A stretch of DNA of 64,000 nucleotides from contig NZ_AP025730.1 in the NCBI RefSeq assembly GCF_023734135.1, positions 1,116,001 to 1,180,000 on the forward strand, written 5' to 3'. This stretch comes from Sphaerotilus microaerophilus (GTDB lineage: Bacteria; Pseudomonadota; Gammaproteobacteria; Burkholderiales; Burkholderiaceae_C). A program made the translations under genes and the position numbers. Positions 36,023-44,409 of this stretch are shown piece after piece; the first letter of the stretch is position 1, and every line of letters begins with the position of its first letter. The notes under the pieces were generated by a model. It saw only the letters and a program-made list of their open reading frames with translations. It did no database searches and was not told the DNA's origin.

Positions 36023-36462
36023 CAGTAGTCCTCCACGCGCTCGCCCGGCATGGCGTACTGCACGCGCTGGTACAAGGGAAAAACCGTCGTATAGCCCGGC
36101 ACGGGCACCGGGTCCGTGCCTGCCAGGTGCGGGTACACGTACATCACCAGGTCGGGATTCGGCAGGCGCTGGAACTGGCGATAGACCTCGTTGCGCGCTG
36201 TGCGCGTGTAGCGCATCTGCTCGGCGGGCGCGGCCTGTACATCCATCTCGGTCAGCGGCCGGCGCAGGCTCTGGCGCGCGTCGAGCAATTGCCTGCGTGC
36301 CACCTGGCCGGCGCCACCGCCGCCGTCACCGGCGTTCTGCTGCCAGATGTCCATCATCGTGCTGTCGCCGTGGGGCAGCAGCTTTTCCTTGCTGGTGGCG
36401 CAGCCGCCGAGCACCGCGACGGCAAGGGCCAGCGCCAGGCCCTTATTCAAGTTCGAGAGCAT
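36022..36462 (-). CDS. Conjugative transfer region lipoprotein (TIGR03751)
   Basis: A 146-residue lipoprotein with signal peptide and lipobox VLGGCATS (about residue 19). It probably lies in the outer membrane as part of the transfer channel, like TraV. ATG 36462 follows AGGAG at normal spacing; a longer frame to 36564 would put 34 charged residues before the signal peptide. It overlaps TIGR03752 by 20 bases and traC by one. Confidence 0.87.
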   Translation of the reverse strand: MLSNLNKGLALALAVAVLGGCATSKEKLLPHGDSTMMDIWQQNAGDGGGGAGQVARRQLLDARQSLRRPLTEMDVQAAPAEQMRYTRTARNEVYRQFQRLPNPDLVMYVYPHLAGTDPVPVPGYTTVFPLYQRVQYAMPGERVEDY

Positions 36463-37873
36463 GGCTTTCTCCTGCACGGTGATCGACCTTGCGACCTTCG
36501 GGATCGAAATCGATGGCGAGCGGCTTTTCGAGGTGGACGGCGACCTTTGCGCCGGGTTGGACATAGACGGCGGCGAAGGCCTGGCCGTACAACTTGTTCA
36601 CCCAATCGGCCATGTCCCGAACGCCGCCGGCCAGGATGCGGCCCACGGCTTCGTTGCCCGAGATGCCGACGCTTCCGATGGAGCCATCGGCGCCCACGTA
36701 GGACATCTGACCGCTGTCGCTGTCGATGAGCGAGGCGACGCCGGCACCCGCCGCGGTGATCAGCGCCTGTGAGCCGAGGTACTGCTGGGCGTTGCTGCGC
36801 CGCTCTCCGCTGACGCAAGGAATGCCATACGGGTCGCTGATCCAGCCCAGGCCCCCACTTTGAGAGTTCTGCTGCTGGTTGTTCTGCTGGTTGCCGTCGC
36901 GGTCTTCGGGAATCGTCCGAATGGTCCCGTCATGGAACACAAAGGTGATGCTGCGCACCTGGCCGCGCACGCAAGAGAGCGTCCAGTCGCCCGAGGCCGT
37001 GCCGGAAAACACGGCGCCCGCCACGTCGGGAATGTCGATACCGTTTGCCGTGAGATTGTCGGGACCGACCAGGACTTTGAACGGATACGGATCGTTGACC
37101 GTACCGTCGATCGGCACGCGGCCGATCAGCGCCGTCATTGCCACCGATCCCATCAGCGTCGAGTTGGTCGGCACCGTATAGACCGGCTTGGCGCTCTTGA
37201 CGCCTGCGGCGCGGGCGCCCGCGTTCGCCACGGTTTGTGCCGTGGTTTCCAGCGTGCTCTGCGCGGGGCCGAAGCTCGTCGGAAAGCTCATGCCGCCACC
37301 CGTGCCGCGACTGCCGTTACGCCCATCAGCGGGCTTCGCGTCGTCCGGCTCGACCCAGCGCACGCCGCCTTCCATGCCTGCCTCGTCGCCGTTACGCAGC
37401 CCCAGGCCCACGGGTAGATCGGCGTGGCCGCCGCCGCGCCCGCCGATGCCTTCCAGGCGCCGCTGCAGGTCGGCGAGCAGTCCCTCGGTCTGCTGGCGTT
37501 CGCTGGCTGCCTGCTGCTGGTCGCGGCGCAGGTTGGAGCGCTCGGTCTCCAGCGCCGAATTGATGCGCTGGTCGATCGAGTTCTCGCGTTGGCGCAGGCG
37601 CTGGTTCTCTTCGCGCTGGGACTTGTTGTCGGACAGCGCCGTCTGCAGTTCGGTGCGCAACTGCTTCACTTGCGCCACGAGCGTCGCCACGGTATCGCGG
37701 GGGGTATCGCCCTCGATGCCCAGCGCCTTCATCTCCTCCGGCGTGAGCTTGGCGCCGGCATCCGCAGCGGGCGGCGCCGACGAGCCTCCACCCGAAAACA
37801 GCCGGATGGCGACGAACAGCACCAGCAGGGCCACGGGGATCATTAACCACTTCAGGAGTCCGTTACTGCGCAT
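36443..37873 (-). CDS. Integrating conjugative element protein, TIGR03752 family (TraB/VirB10-like)
   Basis: A 476-residue protein: short cytoplasmic N-terminus, one helix (about 9-28), a coiled coil (about 65-140) and a C-terminal VirB10/TraB-like beta domain (PVYTVPTNSTLMGSVAMTAL, then VQPGAKVAVHLEKPLAIDFD). Such proteins span the periplasm and connect inner and outer membrane parts of the type IV secretion system. It overlaps its neighbours by 11 and 20 bases. Confidence 0.88.
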   Translation of the reverse strand: MRSNGLLKWLMIPVALLVLFVAIRLFSGGGSSAPPAADAGAKLTPEEMKALGIEGDTPRDTVATLVAQVKQLRTELQTALSDNKSQREENQRLRQRENSIDQRINSALETERSNLRRDQQQAASERQQTEGLLADLQRRLEGIGGRGGGHADLPVGLGLRNGDEAGMEGGVRWVEPDDAKPADGRNGSRGTGGGMSFPTSFGPAQSTLETTAQTVANAGARAAGVKSAKPVYTVPTNSTLMGSVAMTALIGRVPIDGTVNDPYPFKVLVGPDNLTANGIDIPDVAGAVFSGTASGDWTLSCVRGQVRSITFVFHDGTIRTIPEDRDGNQQNNQQQNSQSGGLGWISDPYGIPCVSGERRSNAQQYLGSQALITAAGAGVASLIDSDSGQMSYVGADGSIGSVGISGNEAVGRILAGGVRDMADWVNKLYGQAFAAVYVQPGAKVAVHLEKPLAIDFDPEGRKVDHRAGESHALELE

Positions 37874-38780
37874 GGCGGGCCTCCTTGTCGTCGGTGGCCT
37901 CGGCTTCGGGCTGCGGCAGATGCACGGCTGGGTCGAAGCGGTTGATCGCCGGCAGCAGCGATTGCGCGAGGCCGTGCCCCCGCGTCACCAAGTACAGGAC
38001 GGTCGTGTCCTCTGGCGTCCCGCGCGGGCCGAGTGCTTCGTGCTGGAAGGTGGCGGTGAGGAAATCGCCCTGCAACACGCGCGGGTCGAGGGTGATCCAG
38101 CCGCCGCTGCTATTGGTGAGGCGCACGGCTGTGACCCACTGGTCTTCCAGACGCCACGAGGCGAGCGCAACTGCGCGCACCGGCAGCGTCGGCGCCAGCG
38201 TGCCGAGGTCGAGATCGCGGCGCAGGTTCACCCGCATGACGCCCGGCAGCGGCTCCACGGTGCGCAGCGGTGCGTAGAGGTTCTGCGCGGCGAAGCGCGT
38301 CAGCACGACCGGAACCGGGGTTTCACGCCGCGCTGCCCGCGCGCCTGCCTGGTCCTGGGCGCGCGCCGGGGCGTCGTCTGCTCCGTCGGCTTGATCGCCA
38401 TAGCGCGTCGGGGCGCTGTCGCCCTCGACGATGCGCACCGGCTCCAACTCGGCTTCGCCGACCTTGGCCGGCTCGGCCGCGATATCGAGCAGAATCAGCG
38501 CGCCCGTGTCGGCATCCTGCAATTGCAGCCGTGTGGGCTCGATCGGCTCGCTCGCGCGCAGGTACACCGCGCCGCCCGCACTCTGCACCCGCAAGCGCTC
38601 GCCGACGCCCGCGGGCACGCCCACGCGGACGTTCCGGTTGATAAACACGACGCGCTCCTGCCCGACACGCAGGGGCACGGCCAGGGGCATGCGTTCCCAG
38701 CGAAGGATCTCCACGGCCTGGGCAAAAGGAGCCGAGGCGACGGCCAGCAGCCCCAGCAGTGCGAGTACAAGGTGTTTCAT
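37863..38780 (-). CDS. Integrating conjugative element protein, TIGR03749 family (TraK/VirB9-like)
   Basis: A 305-residue secreted protein with a clear signal peptide ending in VASAPFAQA, then a beta-rich domain (VEILRWERMPLAVPLRVGQE) like TraK/VirB9 secretin-type proteins, which form the outer membrane ring with the lipoprotein and TraB. A central Ala/Glu-rich linker carries a short Arg/Gln-rich segment. Four-base overlap with the upstream gene. Confidence 0.86.
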   Translation of the reverse strand: MKHLVLALLGLLAVASAPFAQAVEILRWERMPLAVPLRVGQERVVFINRNVRVGVPAGVGERLRVQSAGGAVYLRASEPIEPTRLQLQDADTGALILLDIAAEPAKVGEAELEPVRIVEGDSAPTRYGDQADGADDAPARAQDQAGARAARRETPVPVVLTRFAAQNLYAPLRTVEPLPGVMRVNLRRDLDLGTLAPTLPVRAVALASWRLEDQWVTAVRLTNSSGGWITLDPRVLQGDFLTATFQHEALGPRGTPEDTTVLYLVTRGHGLAQSLLPAINRFDPAVHLPQPEAEATDDKEARHAQ

Positions 38781-39466
38781 GGGGTTTCTCCTTGAGGCGC
38801 TTGCGGAGACAGGCCGCCAGGTGCCGGGCGCGACGGCTCCGGTGTGCTGATGCGCTGGGGCGCACCCTCGTAGCAGTCGAGCGCCAGGCCAAACGGATTG
38901 CGAGCGGGATCGATGTCCACTCGCGTGACTTTCACGGGGTAGCGCACCAAAGCCCGCTTGACTTGTTCCGCCCCGTAGTACTCGTCTGCGGTGATGTCCA
39001 GCGTCACCACCCAGTCGCGGTCGGACACCACGCGCACGCGCGCCGTGGGGTCGTCACCGTAGCCGCGACCGGGGATTTCGTAGATGCCGCGCACGCGCTG
39101 ACGCAGCTCGCCCGTGGAGCGGCGATAGTCGTAGTCCGCCCGCAGGAAGGCCTGGCAGGATGGGGTGAGGTACGGCGAGAGCGTGTGGAGATTACGCGCA
39201 TAGTCCTCTTCGCCATTCGTCGGCCAGCGGTTGAGGGTCTGAAACACGTAGAACGTGAACGCATAGACCGATTCGGGCGGCACTTCCCACCACTTGCGGG
39301 TACTGCCGGAGCGCAGATCAGGCGGGACGTGGATGGTCAGGTCGCGCGGAGCGCTCCACCAGCCGCCGCCCATGACCAGGGCGACGATGACCAGCGCGCC
39401 AGCACCCAGGCGAAGCGTCTTGATGTGCGCCTGCAGATGGGTGATCTCGTTCTTGAAGCGGCTCAT
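38777..39466 (-). CDS. Integrating conjugative element protein, TIGR03746 family (TraE/VirB8-like)
   Basis: A 229-residue bitopic protein: cytoplasmic coiled N-terminus, one helix (about 20-40), then a periplasmic TraE/VirB8-like domain (YAFTFYVFQTLNRWPTNGEE). It acts as an inner membrane assembly factor. ATG 39466 overlaps the upstream stop by four bases. The frame stays open to 39769, but that extension is antisense-like sequence inside the neighbouring gene. Confidence 0.86.
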   Translation of the reverse strand: MSRFKNEITHLQAHIKTLRLGAGALVIVALVMGGGWWSAPRDLTIHVPPDLRSGSTRKWWEVPPESVYAFTFYVFQTLNRWPTNGEEDYARNLHTLSPYLTPSCQAFLRADYDYRRSTGELRQRVRGIYEIPGRGYGDDPTARVRVVSDRDWVVTLDITADEYYGAEQVKRALVRYPVKVTRVDIDPARNPFGLALDCYEGAPQRISTPEPSRPAPGGLSPQAPQGETP

Positions 39467-39873
39467 CGTGCCCCCCTTGCAGCAGACCTTCGGGTGGTCC
39501 AGAAGCCGGAGCGTGAGATCAGCACATGGCCGCCCACCCAGCCCGCCACCAGCGGATAGCGCGTGGCGATGCGCCACTGGAGTTGCCGATACAGCCAGGT
39601 GTCGGGACGCCCACGCTTGAGGCGACGCAGGATGCCGCCCCCGATGAACACGCCGAAGGCCACGCCCAGCACGACGAACGTGGGCGCGAGCGCGATCGTG
39701 CGGAACACCCAAGACAGCGGCGCACCGACCAGCAGGCCGGCGGCGCCGGACAGGCCGCAGCAGATCCACAGCTCGTCGGCGGTGAGGCCGCGCACGACAA
39801 CGGGATGGCGGTTGAGCCGGTGCGGAAGGAACGTGACCGTCCCGTCAGCACGGACGTGCTGCTGCTCGGACAT
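39463..39873 (-). CDS. Integrating conjugative element protein, TIGR03750 family (TraL/VirB3-like)
   Basis: A 136-residue protein with two adjacent helices (about 40-85) and a conserved basic C-terminal region (RGRPDTWLYRQLQWRIATRY). Size and topology fit TraL/VirB3-type inner membrane components that dock the VirB4-type ATPase. It sits 12 bases downstream of the TIGR03745 gene. Confidence 0.85.
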   Translation of the reverse strand: MSEQQHVRADGTVTFLPHRLNRHPVVVRGLTADELWICCGLSGAAGLLVGAPLSWVFRTIALAPTFVVLGVAFGVFIGGGILRRLKRGRPDTWLYRQLQWRIATRYPLVAGWVGGHVLISRSGFWTTRRSAARGAR

Positions 39874-39885
39874 ACCGGCCTCGCC

Positions 39886-40245
39886 TTACAGGATGCCGGT
39901 GGCTTCGGTGAGCAGCCAGATGCCGATCACGAGCAGCACCGCGCCGATGGCGACCGTGAGGCCGAATTGGCCCCAGGTTTTGCGACCAGTGTGGATTTCC
40001 GCGTAGGTGCCGTAGGCGTGGTAGCACACGCCAATGAACATCGACGCCACAACCAGCAGGGCCACGAGCATGATGATGTCGTAGCCGTAGTTCCTGATCG
40101 TTTCCATGATGCCGTTGCCCGTGCCGCGGGTCGGGTTCTCCAGTTGCGGCAACCCCTGCGCGAACGACAGCGCGGGCAGCGCGGCGGCGCCCAGAGCCAC
40201 GGTGGCGCGCTGGACAAAACGGGAAGTGAGGATGCGGTTTTGCAT
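39886..40245 (-). CDS. Integrating conjugative element protein, TIGR03745 family (pilin-like)
   Basis: A 119-residue protein with a signal peptide cleavable near ALSFAQ and two helices (about 52-75, 92-115). Size and topology resemble conjugative pilin precursors (TraA/VirB2), so it is the best pilin candidate of the system, though not proven. It has a ribosome binding site and 16-base spacing to TIGR03758. Confidence 0.83.
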   Translation of the reverse strand: MQNRILTSRFVQRATVALGAAALPALSFAQGLPQLENPTRGTGNGIMETIRNYGYDIIMLVALLVVASMFIGVCYHAYGTYAEIHTGRKTWGQFGLTVAIGAVLLVIGIWLLTEATGIL

Positions 40246-40261
40246 GGTCAGGCCTTTCAGG

Positions 40262-40495
40262 TCAGGAGAGGAGGAAGAAACTCAGGACGAGGTACATCGC
40301 GACGAAGCGGATGCAGACGCCGAGGAACTGGCGCTGGTTGAGGCGGCTCTCGGACCACCCCACGTAGGCCGTTCGGATGGCCCAGACGCCCCAGACGAGC
40401 AGGACCGCGAACACGACGCCGACCAAGACGGTCGCCATCGCGGAAGGCGCGATGCCGCTGTTGGCTTGAAATGCCGAGACCTGGGCGCCGTTCAT
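40262..40495 (-). CDS. Integrating conjugative element protein, TIGR03758 family
   Basis: A 77-residue protein with two membrane helices (about 18-42 and 58-76). It is always found between RAQPRD and TIGR03745 genes in these elements; with its two-helix layout it might also be a pilin-like subunit. Four-base overlap with the RAQPRD gene. Confidence 0.82.
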   Translation of the reverse strand: MNGAQVSAFQANSGIAPSAMATVLVGVVFAVLLVWGVWAIRTAYVGWSESRLNQRQFLGVCIRFVAMYLVLSFFLLS

Positions 40496-40872
40496 GGCTT
40501 GGCCTCCGCGGTCGTCGGCGATGGCTCGACGGCCCGCTCGGTGCGGTAGTCGCCGGCCAGTTCGGCGGGGTCGCGCGGCTGAGCACGCGAAGGAAAGAGG
40601 TGCGCCTGGATGCCGGCGCGCACGCGCGCTAGGTCAGCCAGCAGCCGCGGGTAATCGAAGTGGTAGCGCTCGCCCGGCTGGACGGGAGCATGCGCGGCGC
40701 TGTCGGCGACGGTGCGCTCCAGCGCGTCGAGTTGGCGCAGCGCCGCGACCAATTCCTGGCGCTGCGCGGGGGGCTCGGCCAACGCCATCGGGGACTGGCC
40801 CAGCAGGAGGGCCGTCACGAGAAAAGTGGGCACGCCGCGATGCGCGGCACGCAGCCAGGTTGAAGCCACCAT
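40492..40872 (-). CDS. RAQPRD family ICE protein (TIGR01690)
   Basis: A 126-residue exported protein. A signal peptide ends near SPMALA, followed by a helical domain holding the family signature (SRAQPRDPAEL, about residue 98). First gene of the main mating-pair operon (40872 to 32351). ATG 40872 follows AGGAA. Its promoter region is interrupted 71 bases upstream by a nested IS pair. Confidence 0.88.
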   Translation of the reverse strand: MVASTWLRAAHRGVPTFLVTALLLGQSPMALAEPPAQRQELVAALRQLDALERTVADSAAHAPVQPGERYHFDYPRLLADLARVRAGIQAHLFPSRAQPRDPAELAGDYRTERAVEPSPTTAEAKP

Positions 40873-40932
40873 CGCGCCATTCCTGTGTGATCAGCAATGG
40901 CTCGATCGTGGAGATCAGGGCTGCTTTAGGCC

Positions 40933-40943
40933 GCAAACAATAG
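40933..40943 (-). promoter_or_regulatory. Shared transfer-operon upstream motif, site 3, broken by IS
   Basis: GCAAACAATAG continues, after removing the IS and one AATAG copy, with GAACCCGCGG at 43270. The rebuilt block matches sites 49759-49790 and 31578-31600. The insertion cuts between the core and the rest. The original site stood between RAQPRD (minus) and the small gene at 43321 (plus). Confidence 0.55.
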
Positions 40944-41028
40944 TAGGACTTACGCAAACGTTTAAATCAAACTAGATTATTTAATATATCGGCGCCGATT
41001 TCGTGGTATTTGTGATAATATATTCACC

Positions 41029-41699
41029 ATGAAACCCACGAGCCGAGACTACTGCCAATTTCTGATATCCACACAAATCAACTACACGCAGACCTATTTT
41101 GCGGATCACCATCAGAGGTTTTCTCATGACGCCATAAATCGCTACTTGCAGGCTGCCAATATCAGCCCGGCCGATGTCTGGAATCTGGCCCGACGAAACA
41201 TCGAATTTGACGACGATGCCTGCCTGGTTTTCGATGACAGCGTTCTGGACAAGAACCACTCGCACAAAATCGAGCTGGTGCGCAAACAGTACAGCGGCAA
41301 CGCCCACGGCCTGATCAAGGGCATTGGGGTGGTCAACTGCCTGTACGTGAACATCAAGACCGGCCACTACTGGATCATCGACTGGCGCATCTATGCGCCT
41401 GACGAAGACGGCAAGTCCAAGCTGGATCATGTCCAGGAGATGTTCGACAATGCCATGGCGCACAAGAAGCTGCCCTTTCGCACCGTGCTGATGGACTCCT
41501 GGTACGCCACCATGGATCTGATGAAGCACATCCACCGGGCGGGCAAGCACTTCTACTGCCCGCTCAAGAGCAATCGCAAGGTTGACGACAGCCAAGGCCA
41601 GCAGCCCTACAAGGCGGTCAGTACGCTGCAGTGGAGTGCCCAAGAACATGTGCATGGCAAACACGTCAAACTGTTCAAGTTTCCCAGTGACATCAAGCT
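41029..41699 (+). pseudogene. Outer IS transposase, 5' part
   Basis: Encodes the first ~223 residues of the transposase before the inner IS interrupts it after FPSDIKL. The frame closes shortly inside the inner element (41721). It keeps the first two acidic motifs but lacks the third. The rest is at 42863-43205. Confidence 0.92.
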
Positions 41700-42857
41700 T
41701 AGGACTTACGCAAACGTTTAAATCAAACTAGATTATTTAATATATCGGCGCCGATTTCGTGGTATTTGTGATAATATATTCACCATGAAACCCACGAGCC
41801 GAGACTACTGCCAATTTCTGATATCCACACAAATCAACTACACGCAGACCTATTTTGCGGATCACCATCAGAGGTTTTCTCATGACGCCATAAATCGCTA
41901 CTTGCAGGCTGCCAATATCAGCCCGGCCGATGTCTGGAATCTGGCCCGACGAAACATCGAATTTGACGACGATGCCTGCCTGGTTTTCGATGACAGCGTT
42001 CTGGACAAGAACCACTCGCACAAAATCGAGCTGGTGCGCAAACAGTACAGCGGCAACGCCCACGGCCTGATCAAGGGCATTGGGGTGGTCAACTGCCTGT
42101 ACGTGAACATCAAGACCGGCCACTACTGGATCATCGACTGGCGCATCTATGCGCCTGACGAAGACGGCAAGTCCAAGCTGGATCATGTCCAGGAGATGTT
42201 CGACAATGCCATGGCGCACAAGAAGCTGCCCTTTCGCACCGTGCTGATGGACTCCTGGTACGCCACCATGGATCTGATGAAGCACATCCACCGGGCGGGC
42301 AAGCACTTCTACTGCCCGCTCAAGAGCAATCGCAAGGTTGACGACAGCCAAGGCCAGCAGCCCTACAAGGCGGTCAGTACGCTGCAGTGGAGTGCCCAAG
42401 AACATGTGCATGGCAAACACGTCAAACTGTTCAAGTTTCCCAGTGACATCAAGCTGAAACTGTTCCGGGTTGTGGTTGATACCAATCGCACGGACTGGGT
42501 TGTGACAAACGACCTATCTCAAGATTCGACGGACGATACGCATGAGATGTGTGCCGTGCGCTGGAAGATTGAGCAGTACCACAGGGAGATCAAGCAGGTT
42601 CTTGGCATCGAAAAATGTCAGTGCAGAATGGCCCGGTCACAGAAGAATCACATCGCCTGCGCGATATTGGCCTGGGTCCACCTCTGCGAGACGGCCAAAG
42701 CGCTGAAGACAAACATCTACAGCCTGAAGAAGGGAATCCTCTCGGAATTCCTCAAGAAGGAACTTCGGTCACCAACCATTCGCATGGCACCCATCTGACA
42801 TATTGAGTCGAAATGGCGAATCATTGCGCTAGCTGAAGTGACCCTGCGTAAGTCCTA
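41700..42857 (+). mobile_element. Inner IS701-like copy 3, complete
   Basis: A 1158-bp copy with both terminal repeats, inserted in the transposase gene of copy 2 in the same orientation. AAGCT is duplicated at 41695-41699 and 42858-42862 (or AGCT if the terminal A belongs to the element). An IS inside its own twin shows recent, repeated activity. Confidence 0.95.
41785..42798 (+). CDS. IS701-family DDE transposase (inner copy)
   Basis: 337 residues, identical to the gene at 16976-17989 as far as I can compare, with all three acidic motifs. It can supply transposase to all copies in the window. Confidence 0.93.
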   Translation: MKPTSRDYCQFLISTQINYTQTYFADHHQRFSHDAINRYLQAANISPADVWNLARRNIEFDDDACLVFDDSVLDKNHSHKIELVRKQYSGNAHGLIKGIGVVNCLYVNIKTGHYWIIDWRIYAPDEDGKSKLDHVQEMFDNAMAHKKLPFRTVLMDSWYATMDLMKHIHRAGKHFYCPLKSNRKVDDSQGQQPYKAVSTLQWSAQEHVHGKHVKLFKFPSDIKLKLFRVVVDTNRTDWVVTNDLSQDSTDDTHEMCAVRWKIEQYHREIKQVLGIEKCQCRMARSQKNHIACAILAWVHLCETAKALKTNIYSLKKGILSEFLKKELRSPTIRMAPI

Positions 42858-42862
42858 AAGCT

Positions 42863-43205
42863 GAAACTGTTCCGGGTTGTGGTTGATACCAATCGCACGG
42901 ACTGGGTTGTGACAAACGACCTATCTCAAGATTCGACGGACGATACGCATGAGATGTGTGCCGTGCGCTGGAAGATTGAGCAGTACCACAGGGAGATCAA
43001 GCAGGTTCTTGGCATCGAAAAATGTCAGTGCAGAATGGCCCGGTCACAGAAGAATCACATCGCCTGCGCGATATTGGCCTGGGTCCACCTCTGCGAGACG
43101 GCCAAAGCGCTGAAGACAAACATCTACAGCCTGAAGAAGGGAATCCTCTCGGAATTCCTCAAGAAGGAACTTCGGTCACCAACCATTCGCATGGCACCCA
43201 TCTGA
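42863..43205 (+). pseudogene. Outer IS transposase, 3' part
   Basis: Continues the broken outer transposase from KLFRVVVDTNRTDW to the normal stop. It holds the third acidic motif (WKIEQYHREIKQ) but no start region; a GTG at 42879 opens a 108-residue frame that is unlikely to be functional. Confidence 0.9.
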
Positions 43206-43320
43206 CATATTGAGTCGAAATGGCGAATCATTGCGCTAGCTGAAGTGACCCTGCGTAAGTCCTAAATAGGAACCCGCGGATGACCGGATTTATGGGAGAT
43301 ATAGACTCCCCGATCGGGAA

Positions 43321-43626
43321 GTGACTCACTCAATACTCGCAAGCCCTATGTTCCTTCTGACGCTCACAGCACTCGCAGTCTTGGCGCTATTCGCGCCAAC
43401 GTATTTCTGGCTCCTGTCCGAGCGGTGCTACTACTGGCGACATCCGATCGCATGGGTCTTTGACGATGCGATGGTGCAAGGCATCGAGATGCCTACGGAG
43501 GTCCTTCTTTCTCCACTGCCCAACAGCGACTTTTCTTGGCAAGGACAAAGGCGCCAGGCAGAGCAGCTACGCTTGCACTACGGGGTTCGTAAACTGAGTG
43601 GGCGCCAGCGCAGTGCGTTGATGTAA
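43321..43626 (+). CDS. Small ICE membrane protein divergent from the RAQPRD operon
   Basis: A 101-residue protein (GTG start) or 92 residues (ATG 43348). One N-terminal helix (FLLTLTALAVLALFAPTYF) is followed by an aromatic cytoplasmic or periplasmic tail ending in a basic stretch. I do not recognise a family. It is the only plus-strand gene in the transfer region apart from 25-27 kb, and shared its upstream region with RAQPRD before the nested IS came in. It may be regulatory or a pilus accessory; both are guesses. Confidence 0.6.
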   Translation: MTHSILASPMFLLTLTALAVLALFAPTYFWLLSERCYYWRHPIAWVFDDAMVQGIEMPTEVLLSPLPNSDFSWQGQRRQAEQLRLHYGVRKLSGRQRSALM

Positions 43627-43659
43627 TTCATGCTGACGCCGTTGGCAGACCCGAAGGGG

Positions 43660-44409
43660 TTACAGGTACTTCTTGAAACTGCCTGCGGTCAGGCTCACGG
43701 CCAGTCCCAGCAAGGCGGCGCTCGGCAGCAGGATCACCAGCGGATGCACCGAGATCGGCAGCGCCAGGTACGTGACCCAGGGCAGCACAGCCAGCGGCAT
43801 CAGGCTGGCTTTCGCGCGGTGGTAGATGAAGCCCGATTCCCGGCCCGCACCGAAGCGCCGCACGTCCCTCCGCACTAGGCCGTCGATCAGGCCGACGAAC
43901 GCCGCAGTGAAGATCAGCGGCAACGTGAGCACCAGGACCAGCAGGCGCACAAGGAAGGTCAGCGTCGTGAAGGCTGCGGCGATCAGGTAGCTCTCGGTCC
44001 AGACATAGGCCTGGCTGATGTAGTAGCGAAAGTTGCGTGTCTGCCCGTGGCTGGGTGCACGGGCGCGCTCGGCGGTCTGGCTCATGCGCTCCAGCAAGCC
44101 CGAGCGCACGAACACCCATTCGTATCCGGTATCCACCAGCTCGTGCGCCGTGCGCCCCGGTTCCTGCACGACCACGCTGCGCGTGAAGTGGTTGGACAGG
44201 TGCCCCAACTCGTACTGCAACATCTGCTGGGAGTGTCGCCAGCCCTCGTCCTTCCAGAACAGGTGCATTCCGACGCACTCCACGACAATGGAGAACAGCA
44301 GCGAGCCGATCAGCACCCCCAGCAGCCGGAACGGCAAGGTGATGGTGCCGACGATCAGGCCTTGGCGCTGGTTCTGCTCCCGCTGCGCGGTCGAGGCGGC
44401 ATCCTTCAT
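43660..44409 (-). CDS. Integrating conjugative element membrane protein, TIGR03747 family
   Basis: A 249-residue protein with an N-terminal helix (about 25-48), a periplasmic stretch (about 50-140) and three C-terminal helices (about 145-170, 178-195, 208-240). It follows the coupling protein with a 4-base overlap, as in other elements of this family. Function unknown; coupling-protein association is inferred from position. Confidence 0.85.
   Translation of the reverse strand: MKDAASTAQREQNQRQGLIVGTITLPFRLLGVLIGSLLFSIVVECVGMHLFWKDEGWRHSQQMLQYELGHLSNHFTRSVVVQEPGRTAHELVDTGYEWVFVRSGLLERMSQTAERARAPSHGQTRNFRYYISQAYVWTESYLIAAAFTTLTFLVRLLVLVLTLPLIFTAAFVGLIDGLVRRDVRRFGAGRESGFIYHRAKASLMPLAVLPWVTYLALPISVHPLVILLPSAALLGLAVSLTAGSFKKYL

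Larger units (their letters stand above)
40944..43264 (+). mobile_element. Outer IS701-like copy 2, interrupted by an identical copy
   Basis: Left part 40944-41699 and right part 42863-43264 total 1158 bp once the inner IS and its AAGCT duplication are removed, the same length as copy 1. Flanks carry AATAG duplications (40939-40943, 43265-43269). Wherever I compared them the three copies looked identical, so both insertions are recent. The element lies in the divergent promoter region of the main mating-pair operon. Confidence 0.95.

Noticed and set aside
38777..39769. Longer TIGR03746 protein starting at 39769
   Set aside because: The first ~100 residues overlap the TIGR03750 gene out of frame and are Arg-rich; ATG 39466 overlaps its neighbour by the usual four bases.
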